Shown: in pieces, positions 1 through 5,707 of the stretch
How positions within the stretch are numbered: position 1 is the first letter of the stretch
Layout of the letters: every line of letters starts with the position of its first letter
Notes under the pieces: generated by a model
What the model was told of the DNA's origin: nothing
The model's database searches: none
The model's input: the letters and a program-made list of their open reading frames with translations, nothing else
From: Pseudomonadota bacterium
Lineage (GTDB): Bacteria > Pseudomonadota > Alphaproteobacteria > Rhizobiales > Rhizobiaceae
Direction: 5' to 3'
NCBI GenBank assembly: GCA_003242525.1
Contig: QGUU01000124.1
Location: forward strand, 1-7,151
DNA: 7,151 nucleotides
Position numbers and translations under genes: made by a program

Positions 1-653
1 GGCTGCGGCCAGCCAAGGCCGCCGAATTCGTCGCCGATTTCAAAAGGCGCGGCCCAGAAGTGCCGGCTCTTTCCCACCGTCACGGAGCCAACCCCGTTTG
101 CAGCGGCGAGGGCGCCCACCGTTATTCCACTCTCAAGCACCGTGGAGGCTGAGCCGAGACCTCCCTTCAACCCTGCGGTGGTGGCGCCGGTTCCCGCTCC
201 CACGCTTCCGAGCATGAAGCTTTCGGCCGCTGCCTGGGCGGCCCTGTAGCCGATCTCGCGATAGGGCGAATGCCGCCCCCAATCCTTGTCGCCGCCATTG
301 GTCAGGTCGAACAGGATTGCAGCCGGCACGATGGGCACGATATGGCCGAAGGCGTTGAAGCCGATGCCCTTTTCGCGCAACGCGGCCTGTACGCCCGAAG
401 CGGCATCCAGACCGAAGGCCGAGCCGCCTGAAAGCACGACTGCATTGATCCCGTCCACCAGGTTGTGGGGTTCCAGAAGGTCCGTTTCGCGCGTGCCTGG
501 CGCGCCGCCGAGAACCTGGACCGCGGCCACGGTGGGCTCGGCGCACAGAACCGCCGTGGCGCCCGATTTGAGCTGCGGATCTTCGGCATTCCCCACGCTG
601 AGGCCAGCCACATCCGTGATGAGGTTTCTCGGTCCAGCGCGCATCTTCATCAT
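1..653 (-). CDS. P1/DmpA-family (S58) peptidase, N-terminal part
   Basis: This is the first 217 codons of a peptidase of the DmpA/BapA family (L-aminopeptidase/D-esterase, Peptidase_S58), open to the left edge. Family hallmarks are visible: ITDVAGLSVGN near residues 12-22, LSGGSAFGLDAA at 74-85, VPAAILFDLTNGG at 109-121, GSVGAGTGA at 149-157 followed by KGGLGSAS at 163-170, and FWAAPFE at 199-205. Known members are synthesised as one chain and self-cleave before an N-terminal-nucleophile Ser near residue 250. That residue would lie beyond the window, so activity cannot be judged. No signal peptide is apparent, so it is probably cytoplasmic. The start at 653 overlaps the stop of the upstream transporter gene by four bases (ATGA), which implies translational coupling. 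In-frame ATGs at 650 and 644 are alternatives. The specificity (D-amino acid, beta-peptide or ester) cannot be read from this part. Confidence 0.88.
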   Translation of the reverse strand, partial: MMKMRAGPRNLITDVAGLSVGNAEDPQLKSGATAVLCAEPTVAAVQVLGGAPGTRETDLLEPHNLVDGINAVVLSGGSAFGLDAASGVQAALREKGIGFNAFGHIVPIVPAAILFDLTNGGDKDWGRHSPYREIGYRAAQAAAESFMLGSVGAGTGATTAGLKGGLGSASTVLESGITVGALAAANGVGSVTVGKSRHFWAAPFEIGDEFGGLGWPQ

Positions 654-1729
654 TGTCCGTTGTCGGCCACAGCCACGAACTGTCCGCCAGTGAAACGAAA
701 GAGACGATAGGGATTGGCCGTGAGATCACCCTTTTCGTCGAAACGGATGGGGCCGATGGCAGTGTCAAAATCCCTGTTCGGCATTTTTTCAGCCAGCGTG
801 CCGCCTTCGCGCGCGGCGGCTTCTGCCGCATCGTGCGCAACCTGGACGGCAGCGTAGGCGGGCAGGACGTAGCCTTCCGGAAAGACCCCGGCAGCCTTGA
901 ATGCCTCAAGCACCTTCCTGTCGGCGATGTCGGCCCATTCGGGCAGGGCAATCATCAATGTTCCCGGTGCATAGGGAATTTCTGCATCAGCTACCCGCAG
1001 CGTTTCGCCGCCGGCAAAGATGGTTTCGGCATCGAGATTTGCGGCGTCACGACCCATGATGGCGACGTCTCTACCCTCGCCACCGACAAAGACCCGCGCC
1101 GCCCCCGCGCGCTTGAGCCGAGCCACCAGGCCGATCTGGTTGTCGGTATCCGGGCGGTATGTGTCGATGAAAACTGGCTTCAGCGCCACCTGCTCGGCTG
1201 CGTTGCGTACCGACTCGGCAAGCTCCCGGCCGTAGATCGTGCCGTCGTCCACAATAGCGAACAGGTCGTCGCGCCACAGTTTCGCAACCATTGTTGCCGC
1301 GGCGCTGCGTTCGTCGTCGCCGCGGGGGCCAAGCCGGAAAACGATCCAGCCCGTCTTGGCGCGCAGATCGGTAAGGCTTTCGGTGCGCACACCCACGGTA
1401 ATGACCGGAATGCGGGCCTCCATGAGAATCGGAAGCGCCGCCTCTATGGCTTCCGTGCAGAGGAAGCCCACCACGACATTCACCTTTGCATCTGCCAGTC
1501 TTCTTGCGGCAGCTTGCCCACCGGCAGCAGTGCACAGGTCATCCGCCGTCGTCACCTCGGCGCCAACATTTTTCGCGGCGATCTCCGCCCCGGCGCTGAT
1601 CTGACGGCCAAGCAGGGCATTCGGACCTGAAAGCGGCGCGGCCACTCCAACACTCAGCGTCTGCGCCTGAGTTCCGGTGGCTGCCATCAGGCAGCAAGCG
1701 CCGGCTATGACGGCAAGGGATCGGCGCAT
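650..1729 (-). CDS. ABC transporter substrate-binding protein, branched-chain amino acid (LivJ/LivK) type
   Basis: This 359-residue periplasmic receptor would feed a HAAT-type ABC importer (Peripla_BP_6, type I fold). Residues 1-22 are a signal peptide: MRR, a hydrophobic core, then TQA before QTLSVGVAAPLSG, the usual first strand of this family. C66 (DDLC) and C91 (GFLC) sit where LivJ-type proteins carry their disulfide pair. VIVDDGTIYG-like (159-167), YVLPAYAAVQVA (287-298) and GPIRFDEKGDL (326-336) are further family patterns. The ATG at 1729 is preferred over an in-frame ATG at 1750, because GGGGAG lies six bases before it and the signal peptide then begins correctly. No permease or ATPase gene is present here; they may lie beyond the left edge or elsewhere. 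The ligand is unknown: this family also takes up amides, urea and aromatic acids, so 'branched-chain amino acid' is only the family label. It is co-transcribed with the downstream peptidase. Confidence 0.9.
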   Translation of the reverse strand: MRRSLAVIAGACCLMAATGTQAQTLSVGVAAPLSGPNALLGRQISAGAEIAAKNVGAEVTTADDLCTAAGGQAAARRLADAKVNVVVGFLCTEAIEAALPILMEARIPVITVGVRTESLTDLRAKTGWIVFRLGPRGDDERSAAATMVAKLWRDDLFAIVDDGTIYGRELAESVRNAAEQVALKPVFIDTYRPDTDNQIGLVARLKRAGAARVFVGGEGRDVAIMGRDAANLDAETIFAGGETLRVADAEIPYAPGTLMIALPEWADIADRKVLEAFKAAGVFPEGYVLPAYAAVQVAHDAAEAAAREGGTLAEKMPNRDFDTAIGPIRFDEKGDLTANPYRLFRFTGGQFVAVADNGQ

Positions 1730-1735
1730 GCTAGG

Positions 1736-1741
1736 CTCCCC
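1736..1741 (-). promoter_or_regulatory. Shine-Dalgarno site of the substrate-binding protein gene
   Basis: On the minus strand GGGGAG is followed by a six-base spacer and then ATG at 1729. This decides the start: the longer reading from 1750 would place the site inside the coding sequence and add seven residues in front of a well-formed signal peptide. Confidence 0.7.
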
Positions 1742-1783
1742 GAGCTCCACTGCGCTTGCGCGCGGGGCAGGCTGACGCCGTGG

Positions 1784-1812
1784 TTTCTAACGGCTGGGAT
1801 GTTTGGGTGCAA
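1784..1812 (-). promoter_or_regulatory. Candidate promoter for the transporter/peptidase pair
   Basis: Read on the minus strand, TTGCAC (1812-1807) and TAGAAA (1789-1784) are separated by 17 bases, a sigma-70-like arrangement. Transcription would begin near 1777 and leave a leader of roughly 48 bases before the ATG at 1729. The -10 box is a moderate match only, so this is an inference from spacing and position. Confidence 0.35.
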
Positions 1813-1849
1813 CACGACGAAATCGCGATAGGCGCCATTAATACTTCGC

Positions 1850-1878
1850 TTGTAGCATCCGCATTCGGCCCATACATA
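1850..1878 (+). promoter_or_regulatory. Candidate promoter for the flavin reductase/cox maturation operon
   Basis: TTGTAG (1850-1855) and TACATA (1873-1878) are 17 bases apart, and the predicted start near 1885 leaves a short leader before the first possible start codon at 1901. It lies about 40 bases from the divergent candidate promoter, so a regulator bound between them could act on both directions. I found no clear operator palindrome. The boxes are partial matches. Confidence 0.4.
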
Positions 1879-1900
1879 GTCGGAAAACTCTATTTGGACA

Positions 1901-2401
1901 TTGGCGGTGTTGAAGAAAAACGATATCGGGCCGCAGGCCTATCGCGACGCGATGAGCCATTTTGCCGGCCATGTGCATGTAGTGACCACCGATGGACCCG
2001 GAGGGAGGCGGGGTGCCACGGTCATCGCTGCCTGCTCGGTATCTGACACGCCACCCACGGTCCTGGTTTGTCTCAATCGCGAGAACCCCAGGAACGGGCC
2101 TTTTCTCGTCAATGGCAAATTCGCGCTTAACACGCTTGCGTCACACCACCAGTCTCTCGCGGCCGGCTTTTCGGGCCAGACCGGTTTGCCGCCCGAAGAG
2201 CGCTTCGCCCTTGCCGAATGGGATGTCATTGCCACCGGTGCGCCTACGCTTAAGGACGCGCTGGCCGTTTTCGACTGCGAGCTGATCGACTACAAGGATC
2301 TGGCTACCCATCGCGTGCTGTTTGGCAAGGTGACAGGCCTGCGCATCGGCGATAATTTGAGCCCGCTGATTTACCACGACCGCGGCTATCATATCCTGTG
2401 A
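1901..2401 (+). CDS. RutF-like flavin reductase
   Basis: This protein of up to 166 residues belongs to the flavin reductase (Flavin_Reduct, FMN-binding split-barrel) family, close to the RutF type. Such enzymes use NAD(P)H to reduce free FMN or FAD, usually for a partner monooxygenase. The sequence shows the whole family pattern: YRDAMSHFAGHVHVVTTDG (14-32), RGATVIAACSVSDTPPTVLVCLNR (37-60), NGKFALNTLA (71-80), and a C-terminal GDNLSPLIYHDRGYH (150-164). E. coli RutF has a similar length. The start is uncertain: TTG at 1901 is the first after an in-frame TAG at 1877, while GTG at 1907 has GGAC seven bases upstream; neither has a strong ribosome site. It lies 28 bases before coxD and probably heads the operon. 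No flavin-dependent oxygenase partner is in view, so its client is unknown. It need not work in pyrimidine degradation as RutF does. Confidence 0.9.
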   Translation: MAVLKKNDIGPQAYRDAMSHFAGHVHVVTTDGPGGRRGATVIAACSVSDTPPTVLVCLNRENPRNGPFLVNGKFALNTLASHHQSLAAGFSGQTGLPPEERFALAEWDVIATGAPTLKDALAVFDCELIDYKDLATHRVLFGKVTGLRIGDNLSPLIYHDRGYHIL

Positions 2402-2420
2402 CGTGCCCGGCCGCAGGCAC

Positions 2421-2424
2421 GGAG
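2421..2424 (+). promoter_or_regulatory. Shine-Dalgarno site of coxD
   Basis: GGAG lies five bases before the ATG at 2430. It favours that start over an in-frame GTG at 2403, which immediately follows the flavin reductase stop (2399-2401) and would add nine residues of no family character. Confidence 0.6.
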
Positions 2425-2429
2425 TACCG

Positions 2430-3359
2430 ATGACGAAACCGCACCCGCGCCCACTGCCAGGATCGATCGACGAGACGCTCGACCTGTTGACCCGAGCTGA
2501 CTATGTCGCCGACCGTTCGCTTGCGACGGTGCTTTTCCTGTCGCTTCGCATGAAGCGGCCCATGTTTCTCGAAGGCGAGGCAGGCGTGGGCAAGACGGAG
2601 ATCGCCAAGGTGCTGGCCCAAGCCCTGGGACGCCGGCTGATCCGCCTGCAATGCTATGAAGGACTGGACGTTTCTTCCGCCGTCTACGAGTGGAACTATG
2701 CCGCGCAGATGATCGAGATTCGCATGGAGGAAGCCGCCGGCAAGGTAGAGCGCGCCGCCATGGAGAAGAACGTCTTCTCGGAAAAATACCTTATCCGTCG
2801 GCCGGTTCTTGACGCATTGACCGGAGAGCTCGGGGCTGCCCCCGTCTTCCTTATCGACGAGCTTGACCGCACCGACGAGGCATTTGAGGCATTTCTGCTC
2901 GAAATCCTGTCCGATTTCCAGGTCACGGTGCCTGAACTTGGCACCATCAAAGCCCAGGAGCCACCCATCGTGGTCATCACCACCAACCGCACGCGCGAGA
3001 TCCATGACGCGCTGAAGCGGCGGTGCCTCTATCATTGGGTGGATTATCCGGACGCGGAGCGTGAACTTGAGATCGTACGGCGCAAGGTTCCTCAAGCCGG
3101 CAAGCGGCTTGCCGCCGAGATCGTGTCCTTCATCCAGAAGCTTCGGCAGGTCGAGCTGTTCAAGGCCCCCGGCGTCGCCGAGACGATAGACTGGGCCAAC
3201 GCGCTCAACGAGCTGGACAAGGTGGCGCTCGATCCGGAGACCATATCCGACACCATCGGCGTACTGCTGAAATACCAGGACGACATCGCCCGCATCGGTC
3301 AGGGCGAGGGCAAACGGATTCTTGAGGAAGTGAAGGCCGAACTCGCGGCAGCGGAGTAG
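2430..3359 (+). CDS. coxD: MoxR-family AAA+ ATPase CoxD, Mo-hydroxylase maturation factor
   Basis: This 309-residue AAA+ ATPase is of the MoxR/CoxD type. Walker A is GEAGVGKT (49-56), Walker B is VFLIDE (139-144, acidic D143/E144), sensor 1 is the TTN ending at N186, and a candidate arginine finger lies in LKRRCLY (R197/R198). The stretch LIRLQCYEGLDVSSAVYEWNY (70-90) is a recognisable CoxD signature. In carboxydotrophs such as Oligotropha (Afipia) carboxidovorans, CoxD is an ATP-dependent chaperone needed to complete the sulfurated, copper-containing Mo site of CO dehydrogenase. Homologues accompany many other xanthine-oxidase-family hydroxylases, so CO oxidation is not implied. The partner is the VWA protein CoxE, encoded four bases downstream. 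The protein appears cytoplasmic, with no signal or membrane segment, and is intact with no missing ATPase motif. Confidence 0.92.
   Translation: MTKPHPRPLPGSIDETLDLLTRADYVADRSLATVLFLSLRMKRPMFLEGEAGVGKTEIAKVLAQALGRRLIRLQCYEGLDVSSAVYEWNYAAQMIEIRMEEAAGKVERAAMEKNVFSEKYLIRRPVLDALTGELGAAPVFLIDELDRTDEAFEAFLLEILSDFQVTVPELGTIKAQEPPIVVITTNRTREIHDALKRRCLYHWVDYPDAERELEIVRRKVPQAGKRLAAEIVSFIQKLRQVELFKAPGVAETIDWANALNELDKVALDPETISDTIGVLLKYQDDIARIGQGEGKRILEEVKAELAAAE
3353..3356 (+). promoter_or_regulatory. Shine-Dalgarno site of coxE inside the coxD end
   Basis: GGAG sits directly before the coxD TAG stop and seven bases before TTG 3364. It supports the unusual TTG start of coxE and suggests that ribosomes finishing coxD help initiate coxE. 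Confidence 0.6.
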
Positions 3360-3363
3360 GCTC

Positions 3364-4593
3364 TTGAGCGGCGCTGTTTCCGTGCCTGCGGAAGGGCGGC
3401 CTGAAAGCCGCATCACCGACAACATCGTCTATTTTGCCCGCACCCTGCGCAAGGCCGGATTGAGGGTCGGCCCGGCCTCCGTCAAGGACGCCATCGAGGC
3501 GGTTCTGGCCGCCGGCATTGGCAATCGCGATGACTTTTACTGGACACTGCATGCGGTGTTGGTGAAGCGAAGGGAAGATCACGCGACCTTCGATGAAGCC
3601 TTCCGGCTGTTCTGGCGGTCGCGGGGCCTGATAGAGAAGATGTTGGCGATGTTCTCGCCAACCGCTCCCGACAATCGGGAGCCGCAAAGGCTCCGGCCGG
3701 CGGAAAGCCGCGTCAGCCGCGCTCTATTCGAGGGCCACGAGCAGAAGCGGCCAGTGAAGGAAGAGCCGGAGATCGAGGTCGATGCCCGCTTCACGGCCTC
3801 TGGCAACGAGCTTTTGCGCACGCGGGACTTCGCCCAGATGACTGCGGAGGAACTGGCGGCCGCGCGCCAGGCAATTACGGAACTGAAGCTGCCATTCGAC
3901 ACGCTTGCGACGCGGCGCTTCAGGCCCGACAGGGCAGGGCGCAGGATCGATCCCCGCGCCATGATGCGCTCGGCTTCCCGAACCGGTAGCGGGCTGATTC
4001 TGCCGCAATTCCGCTCTCCTCGCGAGGTTCATCCGCCGCTGGTGGTTTTGGCGGATATTTCCGGCTCCATGAGCCAATACACGCGCATCTTCCTGCATTT
4101 CGTGCATGCGTTGGGCGAAAAGCGCCGCCGCGTGCATGCCTTCGTCTTCGGCACCAGGCTAACCAACATCACGCGCCAGATGCGCCATCGAGATCCCGAT
4201 CAGGCACTCGCCGATTGCTCGACTGCGGTGAAGGATTGGTCCGGCGGCACGCGCATCGGCGAGGCCCTGCGCGAGTTCAATCGGCTGTGGTCGCGCCGCG
4301 TGCTGGGGCAGGGCGCCATCATTCTGCTGATAACCGACGGGCTGGAGCGTGACCAAATCGGCAATCTGGCAACGGAGATGGAGCGCCTGCACAAATCCTG
4401 CCGCAGGCTGATCTGGCTGAACCCCTTGCTGCGCTTCGACGGCTTCGAGGCGCGCGCTCAGGGCATTCGCGCCATGCTCCCCCATGTCGACGAATTTCGC
4501 CCGATCCACAATCTTGCCTCACTGGGCGATCTGGTCGCGTCTCTCGACCGGGGTGCGCATCACGCTACCGACCCGCGCCGCTGGCTTGTGTAG
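3364..4593 (+). CDS. coxE: VWA-domain protein CoxE, partner of CoxD
   Basis: This 409-residue protein belongs to the CoxE family (VWA_CoxE). The N-terminal helical part (about 15-95) includes SRITDNIVYFARTLRKAGLRVGP, typical of the family. A charged linker runs from about 100 to 140, and the von Willebrand A domain starts near 223. The metal-ion-dependent adhesion site is complete: DISGS (D231, S233, S235), T296 in GGTRIGEAL, and D325 in LLITDG. The C-terminus LVASLDRG is also typical. MoxR ATPases commonly pair with a VWA protein that docks the client, here presumably an apo-molybdenum hydroxylase or its membrane anchor. The start is TTG at 3364, supported by GGAG seven bases upstream at the end of coxD. 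The gap to coxD is four bases. No disruption is seen. Confidence 0.92.
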   Translation: MSGAVSVPAEGRPESRITDNIVYFARTLRKAGLRVGPASVKDAIEAVLAAGIGNRDDFYWTLHAVLVKRREDHATFDEAFRLFWRSRGLIEKMLAMFSPTAPDNREPQRLRPAESRVSRALFEGHEQKRPVKEEPEIEVDARFTASGNELLRTRDFAQMTAEELAAARQAITELKLPFDTLATRRFRPDRAGRRIDPRAMMRSASRTGSGLILPQFRSPREVHPPLVVLADISGSMSQYTRIFLHFVHALGEKRRRVHAFVFGTRLTNITRQMRHRDPDQALADCSTAVKDWSGGTRIGEALREFNRLWSRRVLGQGAIILLITDGLERDQIGNLATEMERLHKSCRRLIWLNPLLRFDGFEARAQGIRAMLPHVDEFRPIHNLASLGDLVASLDRGAHHATDPRRWLV

Positions 4594-4632
4594 CCAAAAG
4601 CAGGGGTTGCCAGCAGGCGCTTGGTGTAGCCA
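4584..4632 (+). repeat. Imperfect short direct repeat around the coxE stop
   Basis: GCTTGTGTAGCCA (4584-4596) recurs as GCTTGGTGTAGCCA (4619-4632), differing by one inserted G and spaced about 35 bases start to start. The first copy contains the coxE stop codon. It also lies in a short inverted repeat, TGGCT/AGCCA around a five-base loop (4582-4596), too weak and without a T-run to be called a terminator. The second copy abuts the AT-rich patch at 4633-4639. The role is unknown; chance is possible. Confidence 0.35.
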
Positions 4633-4640
4633 TATATAAC
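4607..4640 (+). promoter_or_regulatory. Weak internal promoter candidate before xdhC N-half
   Basis: The 67-base gap between coxE and the XdhC-N gene is the only sizeable one in the row. It contains TTGCCA (4607-4612) and an AT-rich TATATAAC (4633-4640) that stands out in this GC-rich sequence. The spacing of 20 bases is longer than ideal, so this is only a possible secondary promoter letting cofactor genes be expressed apart from coxDE. Confidence 0.2.
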
Positions 4641-4645
4641 GGTGC

Positions 4646-4653
4646 AAGGGAGG
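4646..4653 (+). promoter_or_regulatory. Strong Shine-Dalgarno site of xdhC N-half
   Basis: AAGGGAGG lies seven bases before the ATG at 4661. It is the best ribosome site in the operon and fixes this start. It suggests independent initiation here, in contrast to the coupled starts on either side. Confidence 0.7.
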
Positions 4654-4660
4654 CGCTGTC

Positions 4661-4999
4661 ATGGACAAGCCGGCGCAGATCGATGAGGCGCGCGATCCGC
4701 TAAGTATCGCGGAACACTGGATTGAAGACGGAAGAGCGGTCGCGATCGCCACCGTGGTGGAAACCTGGGGTTCCGCGCCTCGGCCGGCGGGGAGCCATCT
4801 GGTCATCGATGAAGAGGGCAATTTCCACGGCTCCGTTTCCGGCGGTTGCGTGGAAGGTGCTGTGGTGACGGAGGCCATGGATGTGCTCAGTACCGGCGAG
4901 CCGAGGATGCTGGAGTTCGGCGTGGCCGACGAGACGGCATGGCGGGTCGGCCTTTCCTGCGGCGGGCGCATCAAGGTCTATGTGGAGCGGTTGTCCTGA
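4661..4999 (+). CDS. XdhC/CoxF family protein, N-terminal domain as a separate gene
   Basis: This 112-residue protein is equivalent to only the N-terminal XdhC_CoxI domain of full-length XdhC (about 280-330 residues). The conserved block ATVVETWGSAPRPAGSHLVI (30-49) leads into GSVSGGCVEGAVV (57-69), with C63 and E65, and ends with GLSCGGRIKVYVE (97-109), with C100. XdhC proteins bind the molybdenum cofactor, shield it, and deliver it after sulfuration to xanthine-oxidase-family enzymes. The invariant Cys of SGGC is the likely cofactor-facing residue; that assignment is inferred from the family. The gene ends in TGA three bases before the ATG of the C-terminal half. The halves are in different frames, but each is complete and begins and ends where the domains do. 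This looks like the stable split seen in related bacteria, not a fresh frameshift. The symbol is left blank because xdhC and coxF/coxI naming is mixed. Confidence 0.9.
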   Translation: MDKPAQIDEARDPLSIAEHWIEDGRAVAIATVVETWGSAPRPAGSHLVIDEEGNFHGSVSGGCVEGAVVTEAMDVLSTGEPRMLEFGVADETAWRVGLSCGGRIKVYVERLS

Positions 5000-5002
5000 G
5001 CC

Positions 5003-5707
5003 ATGGACGCGGGGCTGCTCAAGCAATTGAATGCAGAGCGTCGGGCGCGCCGCGCCGCCATACTGGTCACTGACCTTGAAGGCGGTGCGGACCGACTGAT
5101 CCGGGAAGGCGACGAGGTAGAAGGCGAGCTTGGTGAAGCCGTCGCCCGGGCTTTCCGCAGCGGGCGGTCCGTAGCAGTCGAGGCCGACGGCAGGAAGCTG
5201 TTCCTGAACGCCCATTTGCCGAGCCCGCGCCTGGTAGTCATCGGGGCCGTTCATATCAGCCAGGCGCTTGCGCCGATGGCCAGTCTGGCAGGCTACCCAG
5301 TGGAGATCGTGGACCCTCGCACGGCCTTCGCCACTGCCGAGCGCTTTCCCGGCGTGGCGCTTCATGCGCAATGGCCGCAGGATGTTTTGGAGCGACAGCC
5401 GCTGGACCGCTTTACGGCACTTGCCGCGGTCACTCACGACCCCAAGATCGATGATTTTGCACTGAAAGCCGCGCTGGACGCAGATTGCTTCTATGTAGGC
5501 GCCCTTGGCAGCCGCAAGACGCATGCGAAGAGGGTGGAGCGGCTGCTTGCTCTGGGGGCGACGAGTGCCCAGATCGAGCGCATTCACGCGCCAATCGGGC
5601 TGGAGATCGGCGCGGCGAGCCCGTCGGAGATTGCGGTAGCTGTTCTGGCGCAGGTCATTTTGGCCTTCCGCTCGCGCGGGCGGGAGGCGAGGGGAGAGGC
5701 GGCGTGA
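5003..5707 (+). CDS. XdhC/CoxF family protein, C-terminal Rossmann domain as a separate gene
   Basis: This 234-residue protein carries the second half of XdhC. Residues 1-70 contain the linker strand region LLKQLNAERRARRAAILVTDLEGG. The XdhC_C Rossmann fold follows: LVVIGAVHISQALAPMA (77-93), with acidic D104 at the end of the next strand, then THDPKIDDFAL (144-154), YVGALGSRKTHAKR (164-177) and IHAPIGLEIGAASPSEIAVAVLAQVI (194-219). It presumably pairs with the 112-residue protein encoded just upstream to rebuild a full XdhC that handles the sulfurated Mo cofactor. The ATG at 5003 has no good ribosome site: a GGAG at 4984 is 15 bases away. Translation therefore probably depends on ribosomes leaving the upstream gene. 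The end overlaps the next gene by four bases (GTGA). Confidence 0.9.
   Translation: MDAGLLKQLNAERRARRAAILVTDLEGGADRLIREGDEVEGELGEAVARAFRSGRSVAVEADGRKLFLNAHLPSPRLVVIGAVHISQALAPMASLAGYPVEIVDPRTAFATAERFPGVALHAQWPQDVLERQPLDRFTALAAVTHDPKIDDFALKAALDADCFYVGALGSRKTHAKRVERLLALGATSAQIERIHAPIGLEIGAASPSEIAVAVLAQVILAFRSRGREARGEAA
5691..5696 (+). promoter_or_regulatory. Shine-Dalgarno site supporting a GTG start
   Basis: GGGGAG inside the end of the XdhC C-half gene is seven bases from GTG 5704. Together with the GTGA stop/start overlap it identifies the non-ATG start of the fusion gene. Confidence 0.65.

Noticed and set aside
133..951. Minus-strand open frame of 272 codons crossing the receptor/peptidase junction
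   Set aside because: It is out of frame with both well-supported genes, rich in Arg, Gly and Pro, and has no family pattern.
653..1630. Long plus-strand open frame (325 codons) opposite the substrate-binding protein gene
   Set aside because: It has no recognisable domain and is a high-GC shadow of a gene with signal peptide, ribosome site and clear family motifs.
1756..2046. Small plus-strand frame overlapping the start of the flavin reductase
   Set aside because: It is in the wrong frame for the conserved reductase sequence and has no ribosome site; most of it is the divergent promoter region.
2304..3425. Minus-strand open frame of 373 codons opposite coxD
   Set aside because: It is the antisense shadow of an intact AAA+ ATPase gene and has no domain signature or ribosome site.
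2430..4593. Reading the locus as a CO dehydrogenase cluster for carboxydotrophy
   Set aside because: CoxD/CoxE homologues accompany many non-CO Mo hydroxylases, and no CoxL with its diagnostic active-site motif is present.
4582..4600. Intrinsic terminator after coxE
   Set aside because: The hairpin TGGCT/AGCCA has only five pairs and is followed by AAAAG instead of a T-run, so it is not a convincing terminator.
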